From NCBI RefSeq assembly GCF_902170785.1, contig NZ_CABHYG010000016.1:62001-126000 (forward strand): a stretch of 64,000 bases of DNA. Reading direction: 5' to 3'. The first letter of the stretch is position 1, and each line of letters begins with the position of its first letter. The notes under the pieces are model-generated. The model was not told where the DNA came from and did no database searches. It saw nothing but the letters and a program-made list of their open reading frames with translations. Shown piece by piece: positions 1 through 8,916 of the stretch. Source of the stretch: Yersinia proxima (GTDB lineage Bacteria; Pseudomonadota; Gammaproteobacteria; Enterobacterales; Enterobacteriaceae). Made by a program: the position numbers and the translations under genes.

Positions 1-1578
1 AGAGGCGGATTTCGCGGTGTTAATGACAGCCTGAGGCTTGGTCGCAGCAGAAGCTGTCGTGCCGCTTGCTGCAGGAACCGGGCCACCGGCCAACACGTTA
101 CGCATTGCCGAAGCAATCAGTTCCGCACGAGTACCGACGATGACTTGCACACTTTGTTTGTTCAGACGAATAACACCAGAAGCGCCTAAGCGTTTGGCAA
201 TACCGTCATTCACCAAGGCAGAATCTTTAACGTTCAAACGCAGACGGGTGATACATGCATCAATCCCTGTCAGGTTGTCTGAGCCGCCGATGGCTCCAAT
301 GTAACGACGCGCCAGACCATTAATTTCGCTTTCGTTAACTTCTGGAGTTTTATCAACATTGACGTCATAACCATCTTCTTCACTACCTTCAACTGCCAGT
401 TCACGACCTGGAGTCAGCAAGTTGAATTTCTTGATGGTGAAACGGAATACCACGTAGTAAATCGCGAAGAACACCAGGCCTTGTGGGATCAACATGTACC
501 AGTGTGTCGCCAGCGGGTTGCGGGAAGACAGCACCATATCCACCAGACCGGCACTGAAACCAAAGCCTGCAATCCAATGCATACTGGCTGCAATGAACAC
601 AGAAATCCCGGTCAGCACTGCGTGGATAAAGTACAACACAGGGGCAACGAACATGAAGGAGAATTCAAGTGGTTCAGTGATACCGGTGAAGAAGGCTGCA
701 AATGCCCCCGCCAACATGATACCGGCCACTTTTGCTCTGTTTTCCGGACGCGCACAGTGATAAATCGCCAGCGCAGCACCAGGTAAACCAAACATCATGA
801 TTGGGAAGAAACCTGCCTGATAACGGCCGGTGATACCGACAACAGCTTTACCGCTATCGATAGACTGTTGGCCACCCAGGAAGTTAGGGATATCGTTAAT
901 GCCGGCAACGTCAAACCAGAACACTGAGTTCAAGGCGTGATGCAGGCCGACGGGGATCAGTAAGCGGTTGAAGAAGGCATAAATACCTGCACCTACAGAC
1001 CCCATATCTTTGATGTATTCGCCGAAAGTCACCAATGCGTTATAAATCAGTGGCCAAACGTACATCAGAATGAAGGCAACTACGATCATCAGGAAAGACG
1101 TCAGAATCGGAACCAGACGACGACCACTGAAGAAGGAAAGTGCTTTTGGCAATTCAACGCCGCTGAAGCGGTTGTACAACTCAGCTGAGATGATACCTAC
1201 CAGAATACCCACAAACTGGTTGTTGATTTTGCCGAAGGCAGCTGGAACCTGATCAACCGGAATCTTTTGAATCATCGAAACCGCGGCTGGCGAGCACAGC
1301 GTCGTCAACACCAGGAAGCCGACAAAGCCGGTCAGTGCAGCAGCACCGTCTTTATCTTTTGACATACCATAAGCCACACCAATGGCGAACAGCACGGACA
1401 TATTATCGATGATGGCGGCACCGGACTTGATAAACAATGCCGCTAGCGCATTATCACCACCCCAGCTGACTGGGTCTATCCAGTAGCCCACACCCATCAA
1501 TATCGCGGCTGCAGGCAGTGTGGCCACTGGGACCATCAAAGCCCGACCCACTTTTTGCAAGTAACTAAGAATATTCAC
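1..1578 (-). CDS. nagE: PTS N-acetylglucosamine transporter NagE, IIC-IIB part (3' end outside window)
   Basis: Membrane permease that imports N-acetylglucosamine and phosphorylates it to GlcNAc-6-P. The visible 526 codons begin with GTG at 1578 behind a GGGGGAAAG ribosome binding site. The protein starts MNILSYLQKVGRALMVPVA, as in enteric NagE. It has a long hydrophobic IIC domain (about residues 1-370), including the substrate-domain stretch FFTGITEPLEFSFMFVAPVL, then a linker and a IIB domain with the phospho-cysteine motif TGIDACITRLR. The frame is open to base 1. E. coli NagE has about 650 residues with a C-terminal IIA domain, so the IIA part should lie beyond the window. It is divergent from nagB and shares its control region. 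Confidence 0.95.
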   Translation of the reverse strand, partial: MNILSYLQKVGRALMVPVATLPAAAILMGVGYWIDPVSWGGDNALAALFIKSGAAIIDNMSVLFAIGVAYGMSKDKDGAAALTGFVGFLVLTTLCSPAAVSMIQKIPVDQVPAAFGKINNQFVGILVGIISAELYNRFSGVELPKALSFFSGRRLVPILTSFLMIVVAFILMYVWPLIYNALVTFGEYIKDMGSVGAGIYAFFNRLLIPVGLHHALNSVFWFDVAGINDIPNFLGGQQSIDSGKAVVGITGRYQAGFFPIMMFGLPGAALAIYHCARPENRAKVAGIMLAGAFAAFFTGITEPLEFSFMFVAPVLYFIHAVLTGISVFIAASMHWIAGFGFSAGLVDMVLSSRNPLATHWYMLIPQGLVFFAIYYVVFRFTIKKFNLLTPGRELAVEGSEEDGYDVNVDKTPEVNESEINGLARRYIGAIGGSDNLTGIDACITRLRLNVKDSALVNDGIAKRLGASGVIRLNKQSVQVIVGTRAELIASAMRNVLAGGPVPAASGTTASAATKPQAVINTAKSAS

Positions 1579-1669
1579 CTTTCCCCCTATTCGTCCGATA
1601 TCGGACCCTTTAAGTAGTTTATTTATTTGATTCACTACCTTTTAGAAAAACGCATGGCACATCTTTTAT

Positions 1670-1715
1670 TTATTCACGACACACTTATTCACGGCACGCT
1701 ATTTATTCACGATAC
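1670..1715. repeat. Three direct copies of a TTATTCACGRYAC motif upstream of nagE
   Basis: TTATTCACGACAC (1670-1682), TTATTCACGGCAC (1685-1697) and TTATTCACGATAC (1703-1715) follow each other with start-to-start spacings of 15 and 18 bases. They lie in the untranslated region between the nagE start and the NagC operator. The half-site TTATTCACG loosely resembles one arm of a NagC/Mlc site, but no second arm is present. The function is not known; it may be a regulator array or just a local duplication. Confidence 0.6.
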
Positions 1716-1741
1716 AAATGACTCATTCCGGAGTGTAAAAA

Positions 1742-1765
1742 ATTTATTTCGTAACGCAAATTAAA
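1742..1765. promoter_or_regulatory. NagC operator, nagE-proximal
   Basis: The imperfect palindrome ATTTATTTCG-TAA-CGCAAATTAA, centred near 1753, closely resembles the E. coli nagE operator for NagC as I recall it (core TTCGTATCGCAAATTAA). It faces the second operator at 1838-1860 across a CRP site, which is the layout used in E. coli for NagC looping over the divergent nagE/nagB promoters. NagC is encoded in this window and is released by GlcNAc-6-P. Confidence 0.75.
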
Positions 1766-1776
1766 ACCCCCTATTT

Positions 1777-1792
1777 TGTGATAAATGTCACC
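1777..1792. promoter_or_regulatory. CRP-cAMP binding site in the nagE-nagB region
   Basis: TGTGA (1777-1781), six bases, TCACC (1788-1792). This matches the CRP consensus TGTGA-N6-TCACA at nine of ten conserved bases. It lies between the two NagC operators, as in E. coli, and fits catabolite activation of both divergent units. Confidence 0.75.
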
Positions 1793-1837
1793 AAAAACCA
1801 GTCAAAAAGCACCAATAGACTAGCCATGACACAAAAC

Positions 1838-1860
1838 TTATTTTATCATTCGAAAAATGA
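1838..1860. promoter_or_regulatory. NagC operator, nagB-proximal
   Basis: TTATTTTATCATTCG followed by AAAAATGA is an AT-rich dyad nearly identical to the E. coli nagB operator as I recall it. It sits about 100 bases before the nagB start and about 96 bases from the nagE-side operator (centre to centre), close to nine helical turns and so compatible with a repression loop. Confidence 0.7.
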
Positions 1861-1964
1861 ACAAAGCATTGTACCAACGCATGAGTCAAAATCTGAGTTA
1901 CGCTTAGCTGAATGATTCAATCCGCGTAGAGTATAGCCACTATTAGCAATCAAAGAGGTGCAAG

Positions 1965-2765
1965 ATGAGACTTATCCCACTGAAAAACACCACAGAAGTT
2001 GGTAAATGGGCCGCACGTTATATCGTTAACCGCATCAATGCATTTAAACCGACCGCTGATCGCCCATTTGTTCTGGGGCTGCCAACTGGCGGCACACCGA
2101 TGGAAGCGTATAAGCACTTGGTTGCGCTGTATAAAGCCGGTGAAGTGAGTTTCAAAAATGTGGTCACTTTCAACATGGATGAATATGTTGGGCTGCCGCA
2201 AGAGCACCCGGAAAGCTACTACACCTTCATGCACAGCAACTTCTTTGATCATGTGGATATCCCTGCTGAAAACATCAATCTTCTAAATGGTAATGCGCCT
2301 GATATCGATGAAGAATGCCGCCGTTACGAAGAAAAGATTAAGTCTTATGGCAAAATTCACCTGTTCATGGGTGGTGTAGGCGTTGACGGCCACATTGCCT
2401 TTAATGAACCGGCGTCCTCTTTAGCTTCTCGTACTCGCATCAAAACGCTGACCGAAGAAACTCGTGAAGCAAACTCACGCTTCTTTGGTGGTGATGCAAA
2501 CCTCGTGCCGAAATATGCACTTACTGTAGGTGTGGGCACTCTGTTGGATGCTGAAGAAGTGATGATTCTGGTGACTGGCCGTGGCAAAGCACAAGCCTTG
2601 CAAGCTGCAGTTGAAGGCAGCATCAACCACATGTGGACCATCAGTTGCCTGCAACTGCATGCGAAAGCCATCATGGTGTGCGATGAACCTTCGACTATGG
2701 AATTGAAGGTTAAAACTGTAAAATATTTCAGCGAATTAGAAGCTGAAAACATCAAGAATCTGTAA
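1965..2765 (+). CDS. nagB: Glucosamine-6-phosphate deaminase NagB
   Basis: Converts glucosamine-6-P to fructose-6-P and ammonia, the last step that brings amino sugars into glycolysis; cytoplasmic enzyme. The 266 residues equal the E. coli length and start MRLIPLKNT. The catalytic residues of the family are in place: Asp72 in NMDEYVG, and Asp141, His143 and Glu148 in [10 protein letters not shown]. The ATG at 1965 follows AGAGGTG. It is the first gene of nagB-nagA-nagC-nagD, 19 bases ahead of nagA. NagC operators and a CRP site lie upstream, so induction by GlcNAc-6-P is expected. Confidence 0.97.
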   Translation: MRLIPLKNTTEVGKWAARYIVNRINAFKPTADRPFVLGLPTGGTPMEAYKHLVALYKAGEVSFKNVVTFNMDEYVGLPQEHPESYYTFMHSNFFDHVDIPAENINLLNGNAPDIDEECRRYEEKIKSYGKIHLFMGGVGVDGHIAFNEPASSLASRTRIKTLTEETREANSRFFGGDANLVPKYALTVGVGTLLDAEEVMILVTGRGKAQALQAAVEGSINHMWTISCLQLHAKAIMVCDEPSTMELKVKTVKYFSELEAENIKNL

Positions 2766-2784
2766 CAGTTATTAGGGGGTTAAG

Positions 2785-3930
2785 ATGTACGCTTTAACTC
2801 ACGGCCGTATTTATACCAGCCATGAAGTACTGGATAATCACGCTGTTGTCGTGGCTAACGGATTGATCGAACGTATCTGTCCTGCCGATGAACTTCCGGC
2901 TGGCATTGAGGTACGCGACTTGGGTGGCGCCATCCTGGCCCCCGGTTTTATTGATGTTCAGCTTAATGGCTGCGGTGGTGTGCAATTCAATGATTCGCTT
3001 GAAGCCATCTCCGAAAAGACGCTAGAAATTATGCAGCGCGCGAATGAAAAGTCAGGCTGCACCAGTTTCCTGCCGACACTCATTACTTGCAGTGATGAAT
3101 ATATGAAGCACGGCATTGATGTCATGCGTTCATATCTGCAAAAAAACCAGCATCAGGCTTTGGGTCTGCATCTGGAAGGGCCTTATATCAGCCCACAGAA
3201 GAAAGGGACTCATAATCCAGCGTTTATTCGTAAACCTAGCGCTGAAATGATTGATTATCTGTGCGCCAATGCCGATGTGATCACTAAAGTGACCTTGGCA
3301 CCTGAAATGGTTGATGCCAAATATATTCGTCAACTGACAGAAGCCGGTATTTTAGTTTCCTCCGGCCATTCAAATGCGACGTATCAGCAAGCTCGTCAAG
3401 GTTTTGCCGCCGGTATCCGCTTTGCAACGCACCTATATAATGCAATGCCTTACATTTCCGGGCGCGAACCGGGCCTGATTGGGGCGATTTTTGATACGCC
3501 AGAAGTGTACACCGGTGTCATTGCCGATGGTTTGCATGTGGATTGGGCCAACATTCGCAACGCTAAGCGATTGAAAGGTGAGAAATTAGTACTGGTAACT
3601 GATGCAACTGCACCAGCAGGTGCTGAAATTGATCAATTTATTTTTGCTGGTAAAACAATATACTATCGCGATGGTTTATGTGTGGATGAAAACGGCACAT
3701 TAAGCGGTTCAGCACTGACCATGATAGAAGCGGTCCAAAATAGTGTTGAACATGTGGGCATCGCGCTGGACGAAGCATTGCGTATGGCCACACTTTATGC
3801 GGCCCGAGCGATTGGCGTGGATAAGCAGTTAGGGAGTATTGAAGCCGGCAAAGTGGCCAACCTGACTGCCTTTACCCGCGATTATAAAATCACTAAAACC
3901 ATCGTTAATGGTAACGAGGTTTTAAAATAA
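2785..3930 (+). CDS. nagA: N-acetylglucosamine-6-phosphate deacetylase NagA
   Basis: Removes the acetyl group from GlcNAc-6-P, giving glucosamine-6-P for NagB; this also removes the NagC inducer. It has 381 residues (E. coli 382) and an amidohydrolase fold. Metal and catalytic motifs are visible: Glu in [10 protein letters not shown], His in SSGHSNAT, His in ATHLYNAMP and the catalytic Asp in [10 protein letters not shown]. The ATG at 2785 has the Shine-Dalgarno sequence AGGGGGT. It is co-directional with nagB and 16 bases ahead of nagC, so it is surely in the same operon. Confidence 0.97.
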   Translation: MYALTHGRIYTSHEVLDNHAVVVANGLIERICPADELPAGIEVRDLGGAILAPGFIDVQLNGCGGVQFNDSLEAISEKTLEIMQRANEKSGCTSFLPTLITCSDEYMKHGIDVMRSYLQKNQHQALGLHLEGPYISPQKKGTHNPAFIRKPSAEMIDYLCANADVITKVTLAPEMVDAKYIRQLTEAGILVSSGHSNATYQQARQGFAAGIRFATHLYNAMPYISGREPGLIGAIFDTPEVYTGVIADGLHVDWANIRNAKRLKGEKLVLVTDATAPAGAEIDQFIFAGKTIYYRDGLCVDENGTLSGSALTMIEAVQNSVEHVGIALDEALRMATLYAARAIGVDKQLGSIEAGKVANLTAFTRDYKITKTIVNGNEVLK

Positions 3931-3946
3931 GCGAGTAATTTTATTG

Positions 3947-5167
3947 ATGAGCACCGGCGGACAGTCACAAATTGGTAATGTGGATCTTGTGAAACAACTC
4001 AATGGTGCCGTGGTATATCGGCTCATTGACCAGCAAGGCCCGATTTCGCGTATTCAAATTGCCGATCTCAGCCAGCTAGCTCCCGCCAGTGTCACCAAGA
4101 TTACCCGTCAACTGTTGGAGCGCGGGCTGATCAAAGAAGTCGATCAGCAAGCCTCCACCGGTGGTCGCCGCGCGATTTCTATCGTGACAGAAAACCGTCA
4201 GTTCCATACCATCGCTGTCCGCCTGGGCCGCCATGACGCCACTATTACGCTGTTTGATATGAGCGGTAAGTCGCTAGGTGAAGAGCACTATTCCCTACCA
4301 GAGCGCACGCAAGAAACTCTCGAACATGCATTATTTAATACCATCAGTCAGTTTATCGAAATTTATCAGCGCAAATTACGTGAACTGATCGCTATCGCCG
4401 TCATCCTCCCTGGCCTGGTTGAGCCTAGCAAAGGTATCGTGCGCTATATGCCACATATCAGTGTTAGCAATTGGCCATTAGTCGAAAATCTGCAAAATCG
4501 TTTCAATGTCACCAGCTTTGTCGGCCACGATATCCGCAGTCTGGCACTGGCCGAGCACTATTTTGGTGCAACCCGCGACTGCGAAGACTCTATTTTGGTT
4601 CGTCTGCATCGTGGTACAGGTGCCGGTATCATTGTTAACAGCCAAATATTTCTTGGCAGCAATGGTAACGTAGGTGAAATCGGTCATATCCAGATTGATC
4701 CATTGGGCGAGCGCTGCTATTGCGGTAATTTTGGTTGCCTGGAAACTGTTGCATCGAATGCAGCAATTGAAAACCGCGTACGCCACCTGCTCGCGCAGGG
4801 ATATCCAAGTAAATTAACATTGGATGATTGCCACATTAGTGCCATCTGCAAAGCCGCTAACAAAGGTGATTTGCTGGCAACTGAGGTGATTGAACATGTA
4901 GGCCGCTACTTGGGTAAAGCCATTTCTATCGCCATCAACTTGTTCAACCCGCAAAAAGTGGTGATTGCCGGTGAAATCATTGAAGCTGACAAAATCCTGC
5001 TCCCCGCGATTCAAGGTTGTATTAATACGCAAGTGTTAAAAAACTTCCGTCAAAATCTACCGGTGGTCACCTCACAGCTTGATCATCAATCAGCTATTGG
5101 GGCTTTTGCACTGGCAAAACGTGCCATGTTAAACGGTGTATTACTGCAACGCCTGTTGGAAAACTAA
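3947..5167 (+). CDS. nagC: NagC, ROK-family repressor of amino-sugar genes
   Basis: DNA-binding repressor of nag and related genes, inactivated by GlcNAc-6-P. It has 406 residues, as in E. coli. The order is an N-terminal winged helix-turn-helix (QLNGAVVYRLIDQQGPISR to LLERGLIKE, about residues 15-65) followed by a ROK kinase-like domain with the sugar motif VGEIGHIQIDPLGERC and the zinc motif CYCGNFGCLE. ATG 3947 is preferred over the in-frame TTG at 3944 because the product then begins MSTGGQ, in line with MTPGGQ in E. coli. It is third in the nag operon and its operators lie upstream of nagE and nagB. Confidence 0.95.
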   Translation: MSTGGQSQIGNVDLVKQLNGAVVYRLIDQQGPISRIQIADLSQLAPASVTKITRQLLERGLIKEVDQQASTGGRRAISIVTENRQFHTIAVRLGRHDATITLFDMSGKSLGEEHYSLPERTQETLEHALFNTISQFIEIYQRKLRELIAIAVILPGLVEPSKGIVRYMPHISVSNWPLVENLQNRFNVTSFVGHDIRSLALAEHYFGATRDCEDSILVRLHRGTGAGIIVNSQIFLGSNGNVGEIGHIQIDPLGERCYCGNFGCLETVASNAAIENRVRHLLAQGYPSKLTLDDCHISAICKAANKGDLLATEVIEHVGRYLGKAISIAINLFNPQKVVIAGEIIEADKILLPAIQGCINTQVLKNFRQNLPVVTSQLDHQSAIGAFALAKRAMLNGVLLQRLLEN

Positions 5168-5175
5168 TTCTTTAT

Positions 5176-5257
5176 GTGCCCAATAAGTTGATATAACTCA
5201 ATGAGCTGGGCAATTGATGGTAACCAACAACCCTGTATCTTGAAAGATGTCGGGTAT
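5176..5257 (+). repeat. Degenerate, internally shortened ERIC element between nagC and nagD
   Basis: The right part GGTAACCAACA...CTTGAAAGATGTCGGGTAT (5219-5257) matches the right end of the ERIC copy at 18598-18722 (GGTAGCCAACA...TTTGAAAGATGCAGGGTA). The left part GCCCAATAAG followed by a central AATGAGCT recalls the left end and centre of ERIC. A full ERIC has about 125 bases here; this copy has about 82, so the middle appears deleted. The right end is clear; the left boundary is an estimate. Confidence 0.6.
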
Positions 5258-5335
5258 AAGATAGCGGCAGGGTCAGTTTCGTCATCGACCATGTTATAGT
5301 GACTCGTTGCTACGGCTAAAAGAGTAATTTAAACA

Positions 5336-6088
5336 ATGACAATTAAAAGCGTTATTTGCGATATCGATGGTGTGTTGTTGCATGACAATCATCCCGTCCC
5401 CGGTGCCGATGCTTTTCTGGCCCGAATTCAAGAAGCCGGAATGCCGCTGGTTATTTTGACCAACTATCCGTCACAAACCGCTCAGGATCTGGCTAACCGC
5501 TTCCATTCAGCCGGACTGGAAGTGCCGGAAAGTGCTTTTTATACCTCGGCGATGGCGACAGCCGACTTTCTGCGCCGCCAGGATGGTAAAAAAGCCTATG
5601 TCGTGGGTGAAGGTGCATTGGTTCACGAATTGTATAAAGCGGGCTTTACTATTACCGATATAAATCCTGATTTTGTGATTGTGGGTGAAACCCGCTCATA
5701 TAACTGGGACATGATGCATAAAGCAGCTTATTTCGTCGCCAATGGTGCACGTTTTATTGCCACTAATCCCGATAGCCACGGCCACGGCTTTGCACCTGCC
5801 TGTGGAGCATTGTGTGCGCCTATTGAGAAAATCTCTGGCCGCAAACCATTTTATGTCGGTAAACCTAGCCCGTGGATTATCCGCGCTGCACTCAATAAAA
5901 TGCAGGCGCATTCGGAAAGTACCGTCATTGTCGGTGATAATCTGCGTACCGATATTTTGGCCGGTTTCCAGGCGGGTCTCGAGACTATTTTGGTTCTTTC
6001 CGGCGTATCGACATTAACAGATATTGAAGCGATGCCATTCCGCCCAAGCTACGTTTACCCATCTGTTGCAGAAATTGACATCATCTAG
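5336..6088 (+). CDS. nagD: NagD/UmpH, HAD-family nucleotide phosphatase
   Basis: HAD hydrolase, class IIA. The family member in E. coli (NagD, also called UmpH) dephosphorylates UMP and other nucleoside monophosphates, despite its place in the nag operon. It has 250 residues, the E. coli length. The nucleophile motif DIDGVLLHD is at residues 8-16, motif II is VILTNYPS (Thr), and the C-terminal motif is VGKPSPWI with GDNLRTDILAG. It starts at ATG 5336. It is 168 bases behind nagC with an ERIC remnant in between, so it may also use its own promoter. Confidence 0.95.
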   Translation: MTIKSVICDIDGVLLHDNHPVPGADAFLARIQEAGMPLVILTNYPSQTAQDLANRFHSAGLEVPESAFYTSAMATADFLRRQDGKKAYVVGEGALVHELYKAGFTITDINPDFVIVGETRSYNWDMMHKAAYFVANGARFIATNPDSHGHGFAPACGALCAPIEKISGRKPFYVGKPSPWIIRAALNKMQAHSESTVIVGDNLRTDILAGFQAGLETILVLSGVSTLTDIEAMPFRPSYVYPSVAEIDII

Positions 6089-6430
6089 TTTCTCGTTGGC
6101 GGTTCCGGCCGCCATACACCTTTTAGTGATACTCCCTTATCGTGCAACGCCCTTTTTTAGTGCGGCGCACCAAAGTTTCTTGCTAATTCTCCCCATTTTG
6201 GCGCATTTTCGTTATGTGTGCTCACCGCCATGCCAGCTATAGCGACAAATCTATCGCGCTCTAAATTGGCGTGTTTTTTGCATTACTTTCTACAAATTAT
6301 TCGGATGAATGCATCGTCATGGGGCACAGCTTGCATCAATCAAAAGCAAGTGCACGAAAAACAGTTCCAGCGATGAACGACTCAAACTCAACATCATCAC
6401 CGCCAAAGCAGAGAAGTTAGGGAGATTACT
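6089..6430. other. Gap between nagD and asnB
   Basis: No coding frame is convincing here. At 6097-6114 there is a short hairpin (TGGCGG, loop, CCGCCA) without a T-run that could end nagD transcripts. The rest should carry the asnB promoter and leader, and the bases before the asnB start include a GGGAG ribosome binding site. No operator was recognised. Confidence 0.5.
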
Positions 6431-8095
6431 ATGTGTTCTATTTTCGGGGTCCTCGACCTTAAAACTGACCCCATTGAGTTACGCAAAAAAGCGCTGGAAA
6501 TGTCACGTCTAATGCGCCACCGCGGCCCAGACTGGTCAGGTGTATGGGCAAATGATAAAGCCATACTCGCCCATGAACGCTTATCTATTGTTGACGTCAA
6601 TACTGGTGCACAGCCCCTGTTTAACGCGGCGCACACACATATTCTGGCGGTCAATGGTGAAATATATAATCATCAGGCATTACGCCAGCAATACGGCGAC
6701 CGTTATGAATTCCAGACCGGCTCTGACTGTGAAGTCATTCTGGCGCTGTATCAAGAGAAAGGGCCTGAATTCCTTGACGATCTGCAAGGTATGTTCGCTT
6801 TCGTCCTATACGATACGGAAAAAGACGCTTACCTGATTGGGCGTGACCATCTGGGTATTATCCCGCTGTACATGGGCCACGACGAACACGGTAATATGTT
6901 TGTGGCTTCAGAAATGAAAGCCTTGGTTCCGGTTTGCCGTACCATCAAAGAATTTCCGGCCGGAAGCTATCTGTGGAGTCAGGATGGCGAAATCCGCGAG
7001 TATTATCATCGCGACTGGTTTGATTTCGATAATGTCAAAAACAATGTCACCGATAAAGTTGAACTGGCAAATGCGTTAGAAGATGCAGTTAAAAGCCATT
7101 TGATGTCCGACGTTCCTTACGGCGTGCTGCTCTCCGGCGGTCTGGATTCCTCGGTTATTTCGGCTATCACCAAAAAATTTGCCGCTCGTCGTGTAGAAGA
7201 TGATGAACGCAGTGAAGCCTGGTGGCCACAACTGCACTCCTTCGCTGTCGGTTTGGTGGGTTCACCTGATTTGCGCGCCGCGCAAGAGGTCGCCAACCAT
7301 TTAGGTACTGTGCATCATGAAATTCACTTCACCGTGCAGGAAGGTCTGGATGCCATCCGTGATGTGATTTATCACATTGAAACTTATGATGTCACCACTA
7401 TCCGCGCCTCAACACCAATGTACTTGATGTCACGTAAAATCAAGGCGATGGGTATCAAAATGGTGCTATCTGGTGAAGGTTCTGACGAAGTATTTGGCGG
7501 TTACCTCTATTTCCACAAAGCGCCAAATGCCAAAGAATTGCATGAAGAAACCGTGCGCAAACTGTTAGCCCTGCATATGTATGACTGCGCTCGTGCCAAC
7601 AAAGCGATGTCTGCCTGGGGTGTGGAAGCGCGAGTACCCTTCCTGGATAAAAACTTCCTTGATGTGGCGATGCGAATTAACCCGCAGGATAAAATGTGCG
7701 GCAACGGTAAAATGGAAAAACATGTCCTGCGTGAATGTTTTGAATCCTACCTGCCACATAGCGTCGCATGGCGTCAGAAAGAACAATTCTCCGATGGTGT
7801 GGGTTACAGCTGGATTGATACATTAAAAGAGAAAGCTGCCGAGCAAGTCACTGATCAACAGATGGAAACTGCGCACTTCCGTTTCCCATACAACACGCCG
7901 TCCTCCAAAGAGGGCTACTTGTATCGAGAAATTTTTGAAGAGCTATTCCCACTGCCAAGTGCAGCGGAATGCGTGCCTGGAGGCCCTTCAGTGGCCTGTT
8001 CATCAGCTAAAGCTATTGAATGGGATGAATCATTCAAAAGCATGGATGACCCTTCTGGTCGCGCTGTAGGTGTGCATCAGGATGCTTACAAATAA
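6431..8095 (+). CDS. asnB: Asparagine synthetase B (glutamine-hydrolysing)
   Basis: Makes asparagine from aspartate, ATP and glutamine in the cytoplasm. It has 554 residues, the length of E. coli AsnB. The N-terminal glutaminase domain uses Cys2 (MCSIFGVLD) as the nucleophile and has the motifs MRHRGPDWSG and LAVNGEIYNH. The synthetase domain has the pyrophosphate loop LLSGGLDSS (about residues 232-240) and SGEGSDEVFGGY. It starts at ATG 6431 with GGGAG upstream. It is monocistronic, with a clear terminator at 8151-8180 before the tRNA cluster. Confidence 0.97.
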   Translation: MCSIFGVLDLKTDPIELRKKALEMSRLMRHRGPDWSGVWANDKAILAHERLSIVDVNTGAQPLFNAAHTHILAVNGEIYNHQALRQQYGDRYEFQTGSDCEVILALYQEKGPEFLDDLQGMFAFVLYDTEKDAYLIGRDHLGIIPLYMGHDEHGNMFVASEMKALVPVCRTIKEFPAGSYLWSQDGEIREYYHRDWFDFDNVKNNVTDKVELANALEDAVKSHLMSDVPYGVLLSGGLDSSVISAITKKFAARRVEDDERSEAWWPQLHSFAVGLVGSPDLRAAQEVANHLGTVHHEIHFTVQEGLDAIRDVIYHIETYDVTTIRASTPMYLMSRKIKAMGIKMVLSGEGSDEVFGGYLYFHKAPNAKELHEETVRKLLALHMYDCARANKAMSAWGVEARVPFLDKNFLDVAMRINPQDKMCGNGKMEKHVLRECFESYLPHSVAWRQKEQFSDGVGYSWIDTLKEKAAEQVTDQQMETAHFRFPYNTPSSKEGYLYREIFEELFPLPSAAECVPGGPSVACSSAKAIEWDESFKSMDDPSGRAVGVHQDAYK

Positions 8096-8150
8096 CTGAA
8101 CGTGATAGCTGAGGGTAAGTCCACCCTAACTGCATCAGCTATTCAGCTCT

Positions 8151-8180
8151 CAAGGCCGCCCTCGGGTGGCCTTGTTTTTT
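8151..8180 (+). terminator. Rho-independent terminator of asnB
   Basis: CAAGGCCGCC, CTCG loop, GGTGGCCTTG, then TTTTTT. The stem is G+C rich and the T-run is complete. It lies 56 bases after the asnB stop. Confidence 0.9.
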
Positions 8181-8285
8181 GTTGGCAAATTCAACAATTA
8201 ATCATCATAAGTGCTGCTTTAATCACCAGACTGTTCACAAGCCAAACAAACGAACCCTTTCAGCGCTTTTTTGGGAAAAAACTAG

Positions 8286-8314
8286 TTGACGCAAATCGGC
8301 CATATACGCATAAT
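8286..8314 (+). promoter_or_regulatory. Sigma-70 promoter of the tRNA operon with stringent-type discriminator
   Basis: The -35 box is TTGACG (8286-8291). A 17-base spacer follows, then the -10 box CATAAT (8309-8314), then GCGCCCCGC. A G+C-rich stretch between -10 and the start site is the hallmark of stable-RNA promoters repressed by ppGpp. The first tRNA begins 41 bases after the -10 box. Confidence 0.8.
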
Positions 8315-8354
8315 GCGCCCCGCAACGCCGATGAAGGTTGTGCAGAAAAAAGAT

Positions 8355-8431
8355 GGCTACGTAGCTCAGCTGGTTAGAGCACAGCACTCATAATGCTGGG
8401 GTCACAGGTTCGATTCCCGTCGTAGCCACCA
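8355..8431 (+). tRNA. metT: tRNA-Met (CAU), elongator, first copy
   Basis: 77 bases including the encoded CCA. The acceptor arms GGCTACG and CGTAGCC pair, the D-arm is AGCTCAGCTGGTTAGAGC, the anticodon loop carries CAT, and the T-arm is CAGGTTCGATTCCCG. It is close to E. coli metT. It is identical to the copy at 8835-8911. First gene of the met-leu-gln-gln-met-gln cluster. Confidence 0.97.
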
Positions 8432-8446
8432 TCTTTTTTCATGTAT

Positions 8447-8531
8447 GCGGGAGTGGCGAAATTGGTAGACGCACTAGATTTAGGTTCTAGCGCCGCAAGG
8501 TGTGCGAGTTCAAGTCTCGCCTCCCGCACCA
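8447..8531 (+). tRNA. leuW: tRNA-Leu (UAG)
   Basis: 85 bases including CCA. It is a class II tRNA with a long variable arm (CGCCGCAAGGTGTGCG). The acceptor stem is GCGGGAG/CTCCCGC and the anticodon TAG sits in the loop of ACTAGATTTAGGTTCTAG. It lies between the first Met and the first Gln tRNA, as leuW does in E. coli. Confidence 0.97.
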
Positions 8532-8554
8532 TTTTCATCGGTTGTCACAGTAGA

Positions 8555-8629
8555 TGGGATATCGCCAAGCGGTAAGGCACCAGGTTTTGATCCTGGCATT
8601 CCCAGGTTCGAATCCTGGTATCCCAGCCA
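8555..8629 (+). tRNA. glnU: tRNA-Gln (UUG), first copy
   Basis: 75 bases including CCA. Acceptor stem TGGGATA/TATCCCA, D-arm CGCCAAGCGGTAAGGC, anticodon TTG in CCAGGTTTTGATCCTGG, T-arm CCAGGTTCGAATCCTGG. It is identical to the next copy at 8729-8803. Confidence 0.97.
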
Positions 8630-8728
8630 TTTTTCTGAAATGGTTTGTTGTTAAACAAGAAGACTGTTAAACATAAAAACTGTTAGACACCAGTTGTGCT
8701 AAGTCAGTAAAAAGAATTGTATTTCAGT

Positions 8729-8803
8729 TGGGATATCGCCAAGCGGTAAGGCACCAGGTTTTGATCCTGGCATTCCCAGGTTCGAATCCTGGTATCCCAG
8801 CCA
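8729..8803 (+). tRNA. glnW: tRNA-Gln (UUG), second copy
   Basis: Base-for-base the same as the tRNA at 8555-8629, including the 3' CCA. The 99-base spacer before it is unlike the other spacers. It corresponds to glnW in the E. coli cluster. Confidence 0.97.
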
Positions 8804-8834
8804 TACAATTTCTCAAGGTTAAAGATTTTAAGAT

Positions 8835-8911
8835 GGCTACGTAGCTCAGCTGGTTAGAGCACAGCACTCATAATGCTGGGGTCACAGGTTCGATTCCCGT
8901 CGTAGCCACCA
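8835..8911 (+). tRNA. metU: tRNA-Met (CAU), elongator, second copy
   Basis: Identical to the tRNA at 8355-8431. The immediate flanks are also shared (AAGAT-like before, ATCTTTT after), which points to duplication or gene conversion. It corresponds to metU in E. coli. Confidence 0.97.
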
Positions 8912-8916
8912 TCTTT

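Noticed and set aside
38-1252. Several plus-strand frames (such as 38-304 and 1070-1252)
   Set aside because: They lie opposite nagE, whose minus-strand product is clearly conserved; the plus-strand products show no family features.
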